Shown here piece after piece: positions 8,136 through 17,068 of a stretch of 64,000 bases of DNA. The stretch lies in assembly GCA_963787415.1 (NCBI GenBank), contig CAWBCO010000002.1, positions 888,755 through 952,754 of the forward strand. The letters are read 5' to 3'. Origin of the DNA: CAVUWL01 sp963787415 (lineage in GTDB: Bacteria; Actinomycetota; Thermoleophilia; Solirubrobacterales; 70-9). Numbering within the stretch: the stretch's first letter is position 1; each line of letters starts with the position of its first letter. The notes beneath the pieces were generated by a model. It saw only the letters and a program-made list of their open reading frames with translations, was not told the DNA's origin and ran no database searches. The translations under genes were made by a program, and so were the position numbers.

Positions 8136-9269
8136 ATGAAGACCCGCATCGTTGTCTTGGGAGCGGGCTTTGGCGGCCTCGAACTGGCGACGATGGCGTC
8201 GGAGGCACTCGGGGACGATGTCGAGTTGACCTTGATCGACAGAAATGACTCGTTTGTCTTTGGCTACTCAAAGCTCGACCTGATGTTCGGCAGGACCACG
8301 CTGGACGCCGTTCGCCTCCCCTACCGTGAGATCGCGAGGCCTGGGGTGCGCTTCCTGCGCGAGGCGATCACCGCGATCGATCCCGATGCCCGGAGCGTGA
8401 GCACCGAGGATGGTGTGCACGAGGCCGACGTCCTCGTCATTGCGTTGGGCGCCGATTACGACTTCGACGCCACGCCGGGGCTTGCCGAGGGTGGGAATGA
8501 GTTCTATTCCGTCGCCGGCGCGCAGCGACTGGGCGAGCTGCTTCCCAGGTTCACCGAGGGTCGGGCGATCGTGGGCGTCTGCGGAGCGCCGTTCAAGTGC
8601 CCTCCGGCGCCGAGTGAGGCCGCGTTGCTGCTGCACGACTATCTGTCGCAGCGCGGCGCCCGCGGCGATTGCGAGATCTCCTTCGTTCTGCCGTTGGGCA
8701 GTCCTGTTCCACCATCACCGGATACTTCGCGCGCCCTGGAAGCCGCCTTTGCCGAGCGCGACATAGGTTTCGTCCCGGGCCGCCGCGTGGGCTCGCTTGA
8801 CTCGGTACGCCAGGTAGCCGTGCTCGACGATTGCAGCGAGATGCCCTACGACCTCTTCCTTGGCGTCCCCAGACACCGCGCCCCCGACGTGGTCATAGAG
8901 AGCGGCATGACCGAGGACGGCTACGTGCCGGTGAACCCCCAGACTCTCGAGACTCGGTTTCCGGGCGTCTACGCGGTCGGCGACGTCGCTACCGTCGGGG
9001 CGCCGAAGGCGGGGGTATTCGCCGAGGGAGAGGCACGTGTCGTCGCCGCGTCGCTGATCGCGCGCATTCGCGGCACCGAGCAGCCAGGCGCCTACGACGG
9101 GCGAGGTATTTGCTACATCGAGTTTGGCGCTGGGCGTGTTGGTCGCGTCGAGGTGGACTTCCTCTCCGGACCGAAGCCGACCGGCTCCTTCAGCGAGCCC
9201 TCCGACGCGCTCGCCGCCGAGAAGCAACATTTCGGCTCCAGCCGCCGTGCCCGCTGGTTTGGCCGCTGA
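8136..9269 (+). CDS. FAD/NAD(P)-dependent oxidoreductase, sulfide:quinone reductase / NDH-2-like
   Basis: 377 residues. The N-terminal dinucleotide fold has VVLGAGFGGLELA (glycines 9-14) and the second FAD contact is GVYAVGDVATVG. Cys149 and Cys155 in CGAPFKCPPAP are placed as in sulfide:quinone reductase-like proteins, though true SQRs usually carry three catalytic cysteines. Likely a membrane-associated quinone-reducing flavoprotein with unknown donor. No partner gene (rhodanese, DsrE, persulfide dioxygenase) adjoins it. Confidence 0.75.
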   Translation: MKTRIVVLGAGFGGLELATMASEALGDDVELTLIDRNDSFVFGYSKLDLMFGRTTLDAVRLPYREIARPGVRFLREAITAIDPDARSVSTEDGVHEADVLVIALGADYDFDATPGLAEGGNEFYSVAGAQRLGELLPRFTEGRAIVGVCGAPFKCPPAPSEAALLLHDYLSQRGARGDCEISFVLPLGSPVPPSPDTSRALEAAFAERDIGFVPGRRVGSLDSVRQVAVLDDCSEMPYDLFLGVPRHRAPDVVIESGMTEDGYVPVNPQTLETRFPGVYAVGDVATVGAPKAGVFAEGEARVVAASLIARIRGTEQPGAYDGRGICYIEFGAGRVGRVEVDFLSGPKPTGSFSEPSDALAAEKQHFGSSRRARWFGR

Positions 9270-9621
9270 ACTTGAGGCCCTGACACGCCCACGCCTTGAG
9301 ATCTTCGGAGCCGGCCGTCGCTCCTGCTCTCAACCCGCGCCCGCTGCGGCCTGGCTCGCCAAGGTCCTCAGATGAGATCGAGACCCTGACCAGCAACCCT
9401 GAGGATTTCAGCACGCGACGCACTTTCTGGCGATGGTTCACAAGGGTCGTGAGTGGGGGAGATTGGTTTGATTCGGACAGCCAAGCGCTCCGCGCTCGAT
9501 CAGAGCGGCATTCGGCCCTTATGACACAAGCGAGCCGAGGGGTGCGATCGGATGGCTGCAGCTCAAGCCCAGTCTCGCCCCCCAATCCATCAGGCGAGAA
9601 TCGCTCGCCCATCAGACACTT
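9270..9621. other. Intergenic stretch without a recognisable gene
   Basis: 352 bp between convergent genes. Open frames on both strands have no recognisable domain, and no clear terminator hairpin is visible. Confidence 0.5.
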
Positions 9622-10212
9622 CTAGCCCTCTGGTGCGACCCGCAGTCCGTCAAGCGCCAGTCCGAGGATACGGTCGATCTGCTCGGCGTCGGCGGTGCGG
9701 ATCGCAGCGATCCCCCCCACCATCTTTGTGACATCGGAGATATCGGCGTCGGCGCGGACGGCGCCTGCCTTCTGGGCACGCTGCAGCAGACCCTCCCCGG
9801 CGCCGTAAATCGCGGTGGCGCAAGAAGTGAAGACTGGCGAGTCGCGGTCGACGTAGGCGAACAACTCCTCCGCGAGGGCGCGCTTGGTCGCAGCGAAGCC
9901 AACGAAGTCGTGCAACCACCCCGTCAGCGCCTCCAGCGGTGGTTGGTCGACGTATTTCTCGGCAGAGTCGCAGATCGTCCGCACTTCGTCGAGGTAGACG
10001 GCTTCCAGCAGGTCCTGGCGGCTTGGGAAGTGCCGATATAGGGTGCCGATCCCAACTTCAGCACGGCGAGCGACGTCCTCAAGGGTTGCGCCGGTGCCCT
10101 CCTCGGCGAACTCCTCACGCGCCGCCGCAAGAAGCTTCTCGTAGTTGCGCCGGGCATCGGCGCGCTTAGGCCGTGGAGCCAAGGTGGCGACGTCGCTGAG
10201 GTTCCCGTTCAT
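9622..10212 (-). CDS. TetR family transcriptional repressor
   Basis: 196 residues. The N-terminal TetR DNA-binding domain includes the helix-turn-helix LEDVARRAEVGIGTLYRHFP; the C-terminal ligand domain is of the type seen with efflux regulators. The ATG at 10212 is chosen: the frame is open further upstream, but that part is promoter and operator sequence, and an AAGAAG purine tract precedes the ATG. It diverges from the DHA2 transporter gene across three GGAGG-N3-CCTCC palindromes, so it most likely represses the transporter and possibly itself. Confidence 0.9.
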   Translation of the reverse strand: MNGNLSDVATLAPRPKRADARRNYEKLLAAAREEFAEEGTGATLEDVARRAEVGIGTLYRHFPSRQDLLEAVYLDEVRTICDSAEKYVDQPPLEALTGWLHDFVGFAATKRALAEELFAYVDRDSPVFTSCATAIYGAGEGLLQRAQKAGAVRADADISDVTKMVGGIAAIRTADAEQIDRILGLALDGLRVAPEG

Positions 10213-10229
10213 CAATTTCTTCTTATTCC

Positions 10230-10258
10230 TTGCAAAACGGAGGCAACCTCCGTATAGT
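10230..10258 (+). promoter_or_regulatory. Promoter of the DHA2 transporter gene
   Basis: TTGCAA at 10230-10235 and TATAGT at 10253-10258 with an ideal 17-bp spacer. The spacer is filled by the first palindromic operator, so repressor binding would directly block RNA polymerase. Confidence 0.75.
10237..10253. promoter_or_regulatory. Operator 1 (palindrome ACGGAGG-N3-CCTCCGT)
   Basis: Perfect 7-bp inverted repeat with a 3-bp centre inside the -35/-10 spacer. The core GGAGG-N3-CCTCC is shared with two further sites downstream. Confidence 0.8.
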
Positions 10259-10272
10259 GCTTTTTGGAAAGC

Positions 10273-10285
10273 GGAGGCACCCTCC
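10273..10285. promoter_or_regulatory. Operator 2 (GGAGG-N3-CCTCC)
   Basis: Second copy of the 13-bp palindrome, centred 34 bp from the first and downstream of the -10, in the transcribed leader of the transporter gene. Confidence 0.7.
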
Positions 10286-10292
10286 AAATTAC

Positions 10293-10309
10293 CTGGAGGA
10301 CACCTCCAG
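10293..10309. promoter_or_regulatory. Operator 3 (CTGGAGG-N3-CCTCCAG)
   Basis: Third copy, perfect over 7-bp arms, centred 22 bp (about two helical turns) from the second. The three sites suggest cooperative TetR binding. Confidence 0.75.
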
Positions 10310-10344
10310 TTTATCACCGTTTCCAGTGCAAGAAAAAGGACCCT

Positions 10345-11802
10345 ATGACTCCCAAAACTCTGCTCAATGCACCGGCCAGGCGCACCAGGCCGGATCAGAC
10401 GAGCGTCGGCAGCCCCGCCCTGACACTCGCGGTCATCCTCGGCTGCTACCTGATGATCGTCCTCGACATCTCGGTGGTGATCACGGCGCTGCCGACCATC
10501 CACAAGGATCTCGGTATCTCGACCACCAGCCTCTCCTGGGTTCAGAATGCCTACACGCTGACCTTCGGCGGCCTGCTATTGCTCGGCGCCCGGGCGGGAG
10601 ACATCCTCGGCCGCCGCCAGGTCTTCGTAGCCGGCATCGCCCTCTTCACTTTCGCCTCGATGCTCGGCGGCGTCGCCCAGTCCCCGGCCTGGCTACTCGG
10701 CGCCCGCGCCCTGCAGGGGGTTGGCGCCGCGATCGCTGCCCCGTCGACCCTGGCCCTACTCACAGTCAGCTTCGCCGAGGGGCCCGAGCGCACCCGCGCG
10801 GTCGCCTGGTACAGCGCCGTCGCCGGGGCAGGCGGCAGTGTCGGACTTCTGCTTGGCGGCATGCTGACCTCCTGGATCTCTTGGCGCTGTGGCCTCTTCA
10901 TCAACGTTCCGCTCGGAGCAGCGCTGATATGGCTCGCGCCGCGCCACCTGCCCGAGACGGAGCGCCGCAGCGGCCGCTTCGATCTCGCGGGCGCGCTGAG
11001 TTCGACGGTCGGTATGTTCGCCTTGGTCTACGGTCTGGTACGCGCCGCCGAAGTGGGTTGGGGAGACGTTTGGACAATCGCCTCATTCGCCGCGGCTTCG
11101 CTGCTACTGGCGTACTTCCTCGCTCACGAGCGGCGAGCTGACCAGCCGATCACGCCGCTGCGTCTATTCTCGAGCCGCCGGCGGGTCGGCGCATATGTCG
11201 CCCGCATCCTTGTCGTCGGTGCGATGTACTCGACCTTCTTCTTCCTCACCCAATACCTACAGGGCGTGCAAGGCTACAGCGCCCTTGCGGCCGGCTGCGC
11301 CTTCCTGCCGATGACCCTCTCGGTCTTCGCGATGGTGCGGGTTGTGCCCCGAATCGCATCGCGCGTCGGCGAAGTGCGTATCCTCGCCGCCGGCCTAACA
11401 ATCGCGCTCCTGGGGATGCTCTGGCTGGGCCAGATCTCCCCCGGCGCCAACTACCTGACTCAGATGGCGGCGCCTTTGGCCCTGCTCGGGATCGGCCTGG
11501 GCGCGGCGCTCACCCCGCTCACTACCGCCGGCATGACCGGAGTCGCCGACGCCGACGCCGGCGCCGCTTCCGGCCTCATCAATGTCGCCCACCAGCTCGG
11601 CGGCACCCTTGGCGTCGGTGCCCTGATCACCGTCTTTGCCGCCTCTAGCAGCGGTGCCGGCGCCCACGCTCTCGTCGAAGGCGTCCCCACCGTTCTCGCC
11701 GGCGCGGCGGTCCTAATCGCCCTATCCTTGACCACGGTCCTCGGCGCTATGCGCCCCCGCTTGGTCCCGACCAAGAGCGCCCAGCCGGAGGTGGCTGCAT
11801 GA
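10345..11802 (+). CDS. MFS drug/proton antiporter, DHA2 (EmrB/QacA) family
   Basis: 485 residues with about 14 membrane helices. The motif C-like region near the first helix is MIVLDISVVITALPTI, and motif A-like GARAGDILGRRQ follows helix 2. The ATG at 10345 has AAAGGA 4 bases upstream; an in-frame upstream ATG at 10264 would translate the operator region. Likely exports a toxic hydrophobic compound. Expression is probably controlled by the divergent TetR through the three operators. Confidence 0.9.
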   Translation: MTPKTLLNAPARRTRPDQTSVGSPALTLAVILGCYLMIVLDISVVITALPTIHKDLGISTTSLSWVQNAYTLTFGGLLLLGARAGDILGRRQVFVAGIALFTFASMLGGVAQSPAWLLGARALQGVGAAIAAPSTLALLTVSFAEGPERTRAVAWYSAVAGAGGSVGLLLGGMLTSWISWRCGLFINVPLGAALIWLAPRHLPETERRSGRFDLAGALSSTVGMFALVYGLVRAAEVGWGDVWTIASFAAASLLLAYFLAHERRADQPITPLRLFSSRRRVGAYVARILVVGAMYSTFFFLTQYLQGVQGYSALAAGCAFLPMTLSVFAMVRVVPRIASRVGEVRILAAGLTIALLGMLWLGQISPGANYLTQMAAPLALLGIGLGAALTPLTTAGMTGVADADAGAASGLINVAHQLGGTLGVGALITVFAASSSGAGAHALVEGVPTVLAGAAVLIALSLTTVLGAMRPRLVPTKSAQPEVAA

Positions 11803-12291
11803 GGTCGCGAGCGATAGCTCCGAGGCCGCGGCGATCGACGCGCGCCAGTTGGACCGAGGTCGGTCGCAACGACCGTGGCAGCCGAGACCACGCCTTCAAG
11901 CGGCACGAGAATTCGGGCGCTCCAAAGCACAGCTCTTTCCGCCGCGTCGCGGTCTTCGTATCACTAGATGCCGTCGGACCCCGAGCCAACCAGAGGGAAA
12001 TCAGAGAGGGAACGGCTGCGTCACTCGAGAGCTAGCCTGCATCACTCTTGCCTCACCGATGCCCCCGCAAGGCACCGTCTGCCACCGTGCCTGGTTGGAA
12101 GCCGATGCGCAGGGCGGTGCGAAGCTAATCGGCGGAAGAATCCAATCTGGGTGATCGGCTAATCCCACAGCAACAAAACGCGACGCGTTGATGCGTCCCT
12201 CTCTTTGCCTTGTAGGCTGAGCAGATGCTCATGGGACTGTGGCTGCTCGGCAGAGATTGTGTGCTCATCAGGACGACGATGAGGATTTGCC
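11803..12291. other. Intergenic stretch without a recognisable gene
   Basis: 489 bp. Overlapping short frames exist but none has family character. TTGATG at 12188-12193 with TAGGCT at 12213-12218 (19-bp spacer) is a weak promoter candidate for the uspA-like gene. Confidence 0.5.
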
Positions 12292-12750
12292 ATGACTAAA
12301 CCGGTGTTGTTCTGCTATGACGGATCAGACGGCTCGAGGTCGGCGCTGCTCGCTGCGTCCGAACTCGTAGACCACCCTGCCGATGCTGTAGTGCTGGCCG
12401 TGTGGATGCCCGCAGTGGTCAGCCTAGTTCGAGCTGGTTCGTTTCTGACCGCCGTCCCCAACGAGGGCGAGATCGACCAGCAGGAGGCCGCCTTCGCGAC
12501 ACGAATCGCCGAGGAGGGTGCCGCAGACGCCCGCGCGCGCGGCTACAACGCCTCGGCAAGAATCGCGAAAGCCGAGATCTCAGTCGTCGGGACGATTGGC
12601 GAGGTCGCAAAAGAAATCGACGCTGGACTGATTGTCTGCGGCCAGCGTGGACGCGGCGCAATCCGCAGCACCCTACTCGGCAGCGTCTCGCATGGACTCT
12701 CGACGCATGCCCAACGGCCGGTGCTGGTCGTTCCTGACCACGCGGGATAA
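12292..12750 (+). CDS. Universal stress protein, UspA family
   Basis: 152 residues, a single Usp domain with an alpha/beta nucleotide-binding fold. The ATP-binding loop GQRGRG-x9-GSVSH is present near the C-terminus, placing it in the ATP-binding subgroup. It has no membrane segment. It stands alone on the plus strand; GAGG lies about 7 bases before the ATG. Confidence 0.88.
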   Translation: MTKPVLFCYDGSDGSRSALLAASELVDHPADAVVLAVWMPAVVSLVRAGSFLTAVPNEGEIDQQEAAFATRIAEEGAADARARGYNASARIAKAEISVVGTIGEVAKEIDAGLIVCGQRGRGAIRSTLLGSVSHGLSTHAQRPVLVVPDHAG

Positions 12751-12756
12751 CTGTCG

Positions 12757-12785
12757 GCCTCGCGAGTACTCCGTAGCCGCGAGGC
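12757..12785 (+). terminator. Hairpin downstream of the uspA-like gene
   Basis: Perfect 8-bp inverted repeat GCCTCGCG / CGCGAGGC with a 13-nt loop, starting 6 bases after the stop codon. There is no U tract, so it may work as an mRNA end or a weak terminator. Confidence 0.4.
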
Positions 12786-12912
12786 TGGATCTGTAGGGCA
12801 CGATTAAAATCCCCACGGCCTTCGGTTCCCGGCGCCCCAGCGCGGTACCGATGCTCGCCGCTGAGGCTGCAGACGGCGTCGACAGTCGCCGGATCGGTAA
12901 AGCTGCGCTCGT

Positions 12913-14601
12913 TTATCTGGGACTTGGAGGTGGGGGGTCCTCGGGCTCGGCTGGGGAGGTGCTGCTGGGCGCGGTCGACCTGTTATCCCAGGTGCGGTCT
13001 GACAGCGTGATCTGCTCAATGTGCACCGCGACGCCGAAGTGACAACAGGGTCCGGTGACTAAGATGGCGGTCGCTGGCGCCGCTGCTCTGGGTGCGGTTG
13101 CTGTTCCGTAATCCACGGCCTTCCTTGGTGCCGGGGAACTGCTCCTGCCCTTTGGCGGAAGGATAAGCAGCGCGAGTAACAGCCCCAGGGCGAAGATTCC
13201 TGCGGCCCAGGTGAACGCGGTGGTGTAGCCGTGGATTGATGCTGCATCGATGACTCCGGGCGTCCCAGCGTGGCTGGAAGCGTAGGCCGCGGTCGCGCTG
13301 GCGAAGATTGTGCTCAACAGCGCGGTGCCAACCGAGCCGCCAACCTGCTGAGAGGTGTTGACCATCGCGGAGGCGACGCCAGCCTCGGAGCTCTCGATTC
13401 CGAGTGTGGCCGTGCTGAAGGCGGGTGCGAAGATGCAGCCCATGCCGAGGCCAATGATGACCAGTGCGGGCAGGACGTGGCTTGCGTAGCTGGCGCCGGG
13501 GGAGAGGCGGGTTAGCAGGAGCATCGCGATCAATCCGAGCGTCATCCCGACCGCAACTAGGGGCTTTGCGCCTGTGCGGTAGAGCAGCTTGGTCTGCACC
13601 GTCGTGGAGGTGACGACGAGCGCCGCGGTCATCGGCAGGAACGAAAGGCCGGTCTTGATCGGAGAGAAGCCGAGATTCTCTTGCATGTAGTAGGTCAAGA
13701 AGAGGAAGAGCGCGAAGATCCCGGCGCCCGCGAGCAGGATCGACAGGTAGGCGCCGCCACGGGCACGGTCCCTGACGATGTGCAGCGGGAGGAGGGGATC
13801 CGTCTTGCCGCGCTCGACTGCCACGAACGCGGCGAGCAGGACCACGCTGGCGGCGAGCGAGACGATCGTCAGCGGCGTCGTCCACGAGTGCGTCTCGGCG
13901 TTGGAGAACCCGTAGACCAGCGCGAACAGGCCCCCGCCGGCGAGCAGGACACCTGGGATGTCGATCCGCGGGCGTCCCTCAGGGGGATGGTTTTGCAAGA
14001 GCCTCAGCGCGACCAGCACAGTCGGTAACGCGATCAGCACGTTGACGTACAAACACCACCTCCACGACAGCGTTTGCGTGAGCACCCCGCCGAGGATCAG
14101 GCCGACCGACGCGCCGCCGCCGGCGATCGCGCCGAAGATGCCAAACGCCTTCGCCCGATCGGGCGAGCCGGCGAAGGTGACCGTCAGCAGCGACAGCGCC
14201 GACGGCGCTAGCAGCGCGCCGAAGGCACCCTGCAGCGCCCGCGCGCCGACCAGCATCCCGAAGGATTGCGCCAACCCTCCGATCGCGGAGGCACCCGCGA
14301 AGCCGATCAGGCCCGCGATGAAGGTCCACTTGCGCCCAAACAGGTCCCCAAGCTTTCCCCCCAGCAGCAAAAGGCTGCCGAACGCCAGCGCGTATGCGGT
14401 GACGACCCATTGCCGGCTATCGGTGGAGAAGCCCAACGACCGCTGCGCTGAGGGCAGCGCGATGTTCACGATCGTCGAATCGAGTACGACCATCAGCTGC
14501 GCGACACCGAGCAGGGCCAGGACCGCCCAACGGCGATCCCCGGACGCAGAGCTCGCTGCGGCCGTCACCGGTGAGACCCCGATGCGCTCGCTACTCGCCA
14601 T
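12913..14601 (-). CDS. MFS drug transporter, DHA2 family, with long C-terminal tail
   Basis: 562 residues, about 14 membrane helices. Motif C-like LMVVLDSTIVNIALPSAQ and motif A-like GGKLGDLFGRKW are present. The last hydrophobic helix ends near LLLALLILPP; about 75 residues follow with no hydrophobic segment, rich in Pro, Ser, Thr and Ala and ending PEDPPPPSPR, which is longer than usual. The tail could be genuine or result from loss of the original stop codon. No regulator adjoins it. Substrate unknown. Confidence 0.85.
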   Translation of the reverse strand: MASSERIGVSPVTAAASSASGDRRWAVLALLGVAQLMVVLDSTIVNIALPSAQRSLGFSTDSRQWVVTAYALAFGSLLLLGGKLGDLFGRKWTFIAGLIGFAGASAIGGLAQSFGMLVGARALQGAFGALLAPSALSLLTVTFAGSPDRAKAFGIFGAIAGGGASVGLILGGVLTQTLSWRWCLYVNVLIALPTVLVALRLLQNHPPEGRPRIDIPGVLLAGGGLFALVYGFSNAETHSWTTPLTIVSLAASVVLLAAFVAVERGKTDPLLPLHIVRDRARGGAYLSILLAGAGIFALFLFLTYYMQENLGFSPIKTGLSFLPMTAALVVTSTTVQTKLLYRTGAKPLVAVGMTLGLIAMLLLTRLSPGASYASHVLPALVIIGLGMGCIFAPAFSTATLGIESSEAGVASAMVNTSQQVGGSVGTALLSTIFASATAAYASSHAGTPGVIDAASIHGYTTAFTWAAGIFALGLLLALLILPPKGRSSSPAPRKAVDYGTATAPRAAAPATAILVTGPCCHFGVAVHIEQITLSDRTWDNRSTAPSSTSPAEPEDPPPPSPR

Positions 14602-14891
14602 TTGACGGCATCCACGCTACGCGACAATCGCCCGGCTGGTCCCGACGGCAACTTGCGGGTCGGGTCGAGCCCGCCTTCGGGCGGCACGACATGGGCAGAC
14701 GGCCGCGGTCATCCTTGGCGTTTGCACATTCCCTTCTAGTCGAGCACCCATCCGTAAGGCAACAGTCCTATTCAGGCTTGTCGTCTGGCTCGAGGCAGGT
14801 CCTGATGTCTTCGGCTCTCGCTGCGTCAGTCAGGCCGTTGTTCAGCGAGCGCGGGCTGTCCGTCGGGAGCGATTCTCCTCAAACCGATCCG

Positions 14892-15791
14892 CTATGCGAC
14901 AGCCTCGTGATTCAGCGCGAGAACCTCAAATAGCGCCGCGATGTCCCGATGCTCGTAGCCAAACTCGCTTGCCTTGGTCAACGCGCGGTCTGCGGCGCGG
15001 GCTGAGGCCAGCGGCACATCCAACTCGACCGCGGTCTCCAGGGCGAGGCGGATGTCCTTTTGCATCAGACTCACGTCGAACCAGGCGTCCTCTGGGAGGT
15101 CAAGCACAAGCGGGACGCGCGCCTTCAGCATCGGCGAGCCAATCGGGCTCTCGGTCATCACCTTGGCGGCGAGCTGCGGGTCGACCCCATCGCGCTCCGC
15201 GAGCAGGAGTCCCTCGGCGAAGGCCAGCATCTGCACAGCGAGGCTGATGTTGACCGCCAGCTTGAGCACAAGTCCCTGACCGTTGCCGCCGACGCGCGTC
15301 GGCGTCCCCAGCTCGCGGAGCACCGGCTCGACGCGGTCATAACCTTGCTCGTCCCCACCGACCATGATCGTGAGGGTCCCAGATTGCACCTGCGGAACGC
15401 TTCCGGAGACGGGCGCGTCAAGCATGAGCGCTCCGATCCCCCGCACGCGCTCGGCCACCTCGCGGCTGACGCGCGGGCTGACCGTGCTGAGGTCCACCCA
15501 CACCTTGTCAGTCTCAAGGCCGGCGAGGATTCCGTCAGGCCCGACTGCGACATCCTCGAGGGCGGTGTCGTCGGGGATTGAGGTGAAGACGATGTCTGCC
15601 GCCGCGGCCAGCTCGCTTGGCGTATCGCACCAGCTCAGGCCTTCGTCGATGAGGTGCTGCGCACGCGCTTTGGTTCTTGCCTCCCCATAGACCGTGTACC
15701 CGGCGGCCAAGAGGCGAGCGGCCATATTGCCGCCCATGTGCCCGAGGCCGACGAAACCGATCGTCGTGGATCGTTTTTGCATTGTGTTCAC
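14892..15791 (-). CDS. NAD(P)-dependent beta-hydroxyacid dehydrogenase (3-hydroxyisobutyrate dehydrogenase family)
   Basis: 299 residues. The N-terminal Rossmann fold has FVGLGHMGGNMA and the substrate-binding motif is DAPVSGSVPQVQSGTL. The catalytic Lys lies in GNGQGLVLKLAVN, as in 3-hydroxyisobutyrate and tartronate-semialdehyde reductases. The GTG at 15791 is preferred over the ATG at 15782 because AAGGAGGAG lies 7 bases before it. It follows the aldo/keto reductase by 40 bp on the same strand, so the two are probably one operon handling small hydroxy or aldehyde compounds. Confidence 0.85.
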   Translation of the reverse strand: MNTMQKRSTTIGFVGLGHMGGNMAARLLAAGYTVYGEARTKARAQHLIDEGLSWCDTPSELAAAADIVFTSIPDDTALEDVAVGPDGILAGLETDKVWVDLSTVSPRVSREVAERVRGIGALMLDAPVSGSVPQVQSGTLTIMVGGDEQGYDRVEPVLRELGTPTRVGGNGQGLVLKLAVNISLAVQMLAFAEGLLLAERDGVDPQLAAKVMTESPIGSPMLKARVPLVLDLPEDAWFDVSLMQKDIRLALETAVELDVPLASARAADRALTKASEFGYEHRDIAALFEVLALNHEAVA

Positions 15792-15831
15792 TCTCAGGCT
15801 CCTCCTTCTACGGTGCGTTGGGTCTGCATCG

Positions 15832-16860
15832 CTATTCAGCGGACGGCATTGCCTCCGGCGAGGGCCCTCCGACGGGTGCCGATCCCGCCATGATCCGGTC
15901 GATCCGCTCAAGGTCGGCATCGCCCAGGCTCAGCTCGGCGGCTGCGAGGCTGTCTTGGATGTGGGCGGGGTGTCGTACGCCCACGATGGCGACATCCACC
16001 GCCGGATTCGCCAGCGTCCAGGCGATAGCGAGCTGTGCCACCGTGCAGCCGTGTGATTCGGCGGCGAATCGTTTCAGTTCGTCGACGACTTGTAGGGTCC
16101 TGGCAAAGGCAGCGCGGCGAAAAACAGGGCTCGCGCTTCGCCAGTCGTCCTCGGCGAATGAGGTATCGGCGCTCATGCTTCCGGTAAGGAGCCCATGCGA
16201 AAGTGGTCCGTAAACGAGGACACCGATATCGTTGCTCTGCGTGTAGGGAAGCAGGGCTGCCTCGATTTCTCGCCGGAAAAGGTGGCATGGAGGCTGAACT
16301 GTTTCCACCTGCCGCGTCCGGGCGAACTGCCCTATCTGAGCGACGTCGAAGTTCGAGACTCCCACGTGGCGGATCTTTCCTTCGTCCACGAGTTCCTGAA
16401 GCGTCGCCGCTGTCTCACTGAAGGGCACGGCAGGGTCCGGCCAGTGCACCTGGTAGAGGTCGATGTGATCCAGCCCGAGTGCCCTGAGGCTGTCCTCGAC
16501 TCCGCTGCGAAGCCAAGTTCGGCTGGAATCGCGGACAAGGCCGTCCTCGGTCATACGCAGGCCGCCCTTGGTAGCGATCACGACCTCATCGCGGTGGTGG
16601 TCGAGATCGTCTCGCAATGCCAGACCAAGGAGTTGCTCAGACGCGCCGAAACCATAGCCCTGAGCGGTGTCGAAGAGGTTTACCCCAAGCTCTCGGCTGC
16701 GCCGAATCGCCACCATCCCTTCCTCCTGGTCGAACGCACCCCACTCGCCACCAAGCTGCCAGGTACCGAAGGCGATCGGGGAGACGTCCAGATCGGTCAT
16801 CCCTAATCTCACGGCGCTCAATGACCTTTGGCCATGACTGTCACCCTCCTGGTTGCTCAC
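15832..16860 (-). CDS. Aldo/keto reductase
   Basis: 342 residues, TIM-barrel NAD(P)H-dependent oxidoreductase. The catalytic tetrad is visible as the Asp of NLFDTAQGYG, the Tyr of that motif, the Lys of VVIATKGG and the His of DLYQVHWPD. VGVSNFD and the C-terminal IVGVRHPAHI complete the family signature. The start is uncertain: GTG at 16860 gives the full ORF, while a later in-frame GTG just before RLGMTDLDVS would shorten it by about 16 residues. Likely co-transcribed with the dehydrogenase downstream. Confidence 0.87.
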   Translation of the reverse strand: MSNQEGDSHGQRSLSAVRLGMTDLDVSPIAFGTWQLGGEWGAFDQEEGMVAIRRSRELGVNLFDTAQGYGFGASEQLLGLALRDDLDHHRDEVVIATKGGLRMTEDGLVRDSSRTWLRSGVEDSLRALGLDHIDLYQVHWPDPAVPFSETAATLQELVDEGKIRHVGVSNFDVAQIGQFARTRQVETVQPPCHLFRREIEAALLPYTQSNDIGVLVYGPLSHGLLTGSMSADTSFAEDDWRSASPVFRRAAFARTLQVVDELKRFAAESHGCTVAQLAIAWTLANPAVDVAIVGVRHPAHIQDSLAAAELSLGDADLERIDRIMAGSAPVGGPSPEAMPSAE

Positions 16861-16961
16861 GTCCGGCTCGGATCAGTGGGGGATCTAGGCAACCCTCTCA
16901 CTGATCTTAGGTCAACGCAACACTGGCAGGATTCGCTTCGGTTCGGCCAAAGTTAAGTTCA

Positions 16962-17035
16962 TCGGGGCGCCCGGATTTGAACCGGGGACCTCACCGACCC
17001 GAACGGTGCGCGCTACCAGGCTGCGCCACGCCCCG
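16962..17035 (-). tRNA. tRNA-Pro (anticodon CGG)
   Basis: The 7-bp acceptor stem CGGGGCG/CGCCCCG is perfect. The anticodon stem CACCG/CGGTG encloses loop TTCGGGT, giving CGG. The T arm is CCCGG-TTCAAAT-CCGGG. Discriminator A; CCA is not encoded. Reads the CCG proline codon. Confidence 0.96.
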
Positions 17036-17068
17036 AGAGCGAGCAATCATCCCAGACTCGCCGGGTCG

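Noticed and set aside
10213..10503. N-terminal extension of the TetR gene
   Set aside because: It covers the operators, promoter and the divergent transporter's N-terminus; the TetR domain starts just after the ATG at 10212.
10230..11141. 303-residue plus-strand frame overlapping the DHA2 transporter
   Set aside because: Arg/Pro-rich translation without hydrophobic helices; the other frame encodes the full transporter.
14602..14891. Short plus-strand frame 14571-14933 as a gene
   Set aside because: It overlaps the transporter start and the dehydrogenase end, has no ribosome site and no domain.
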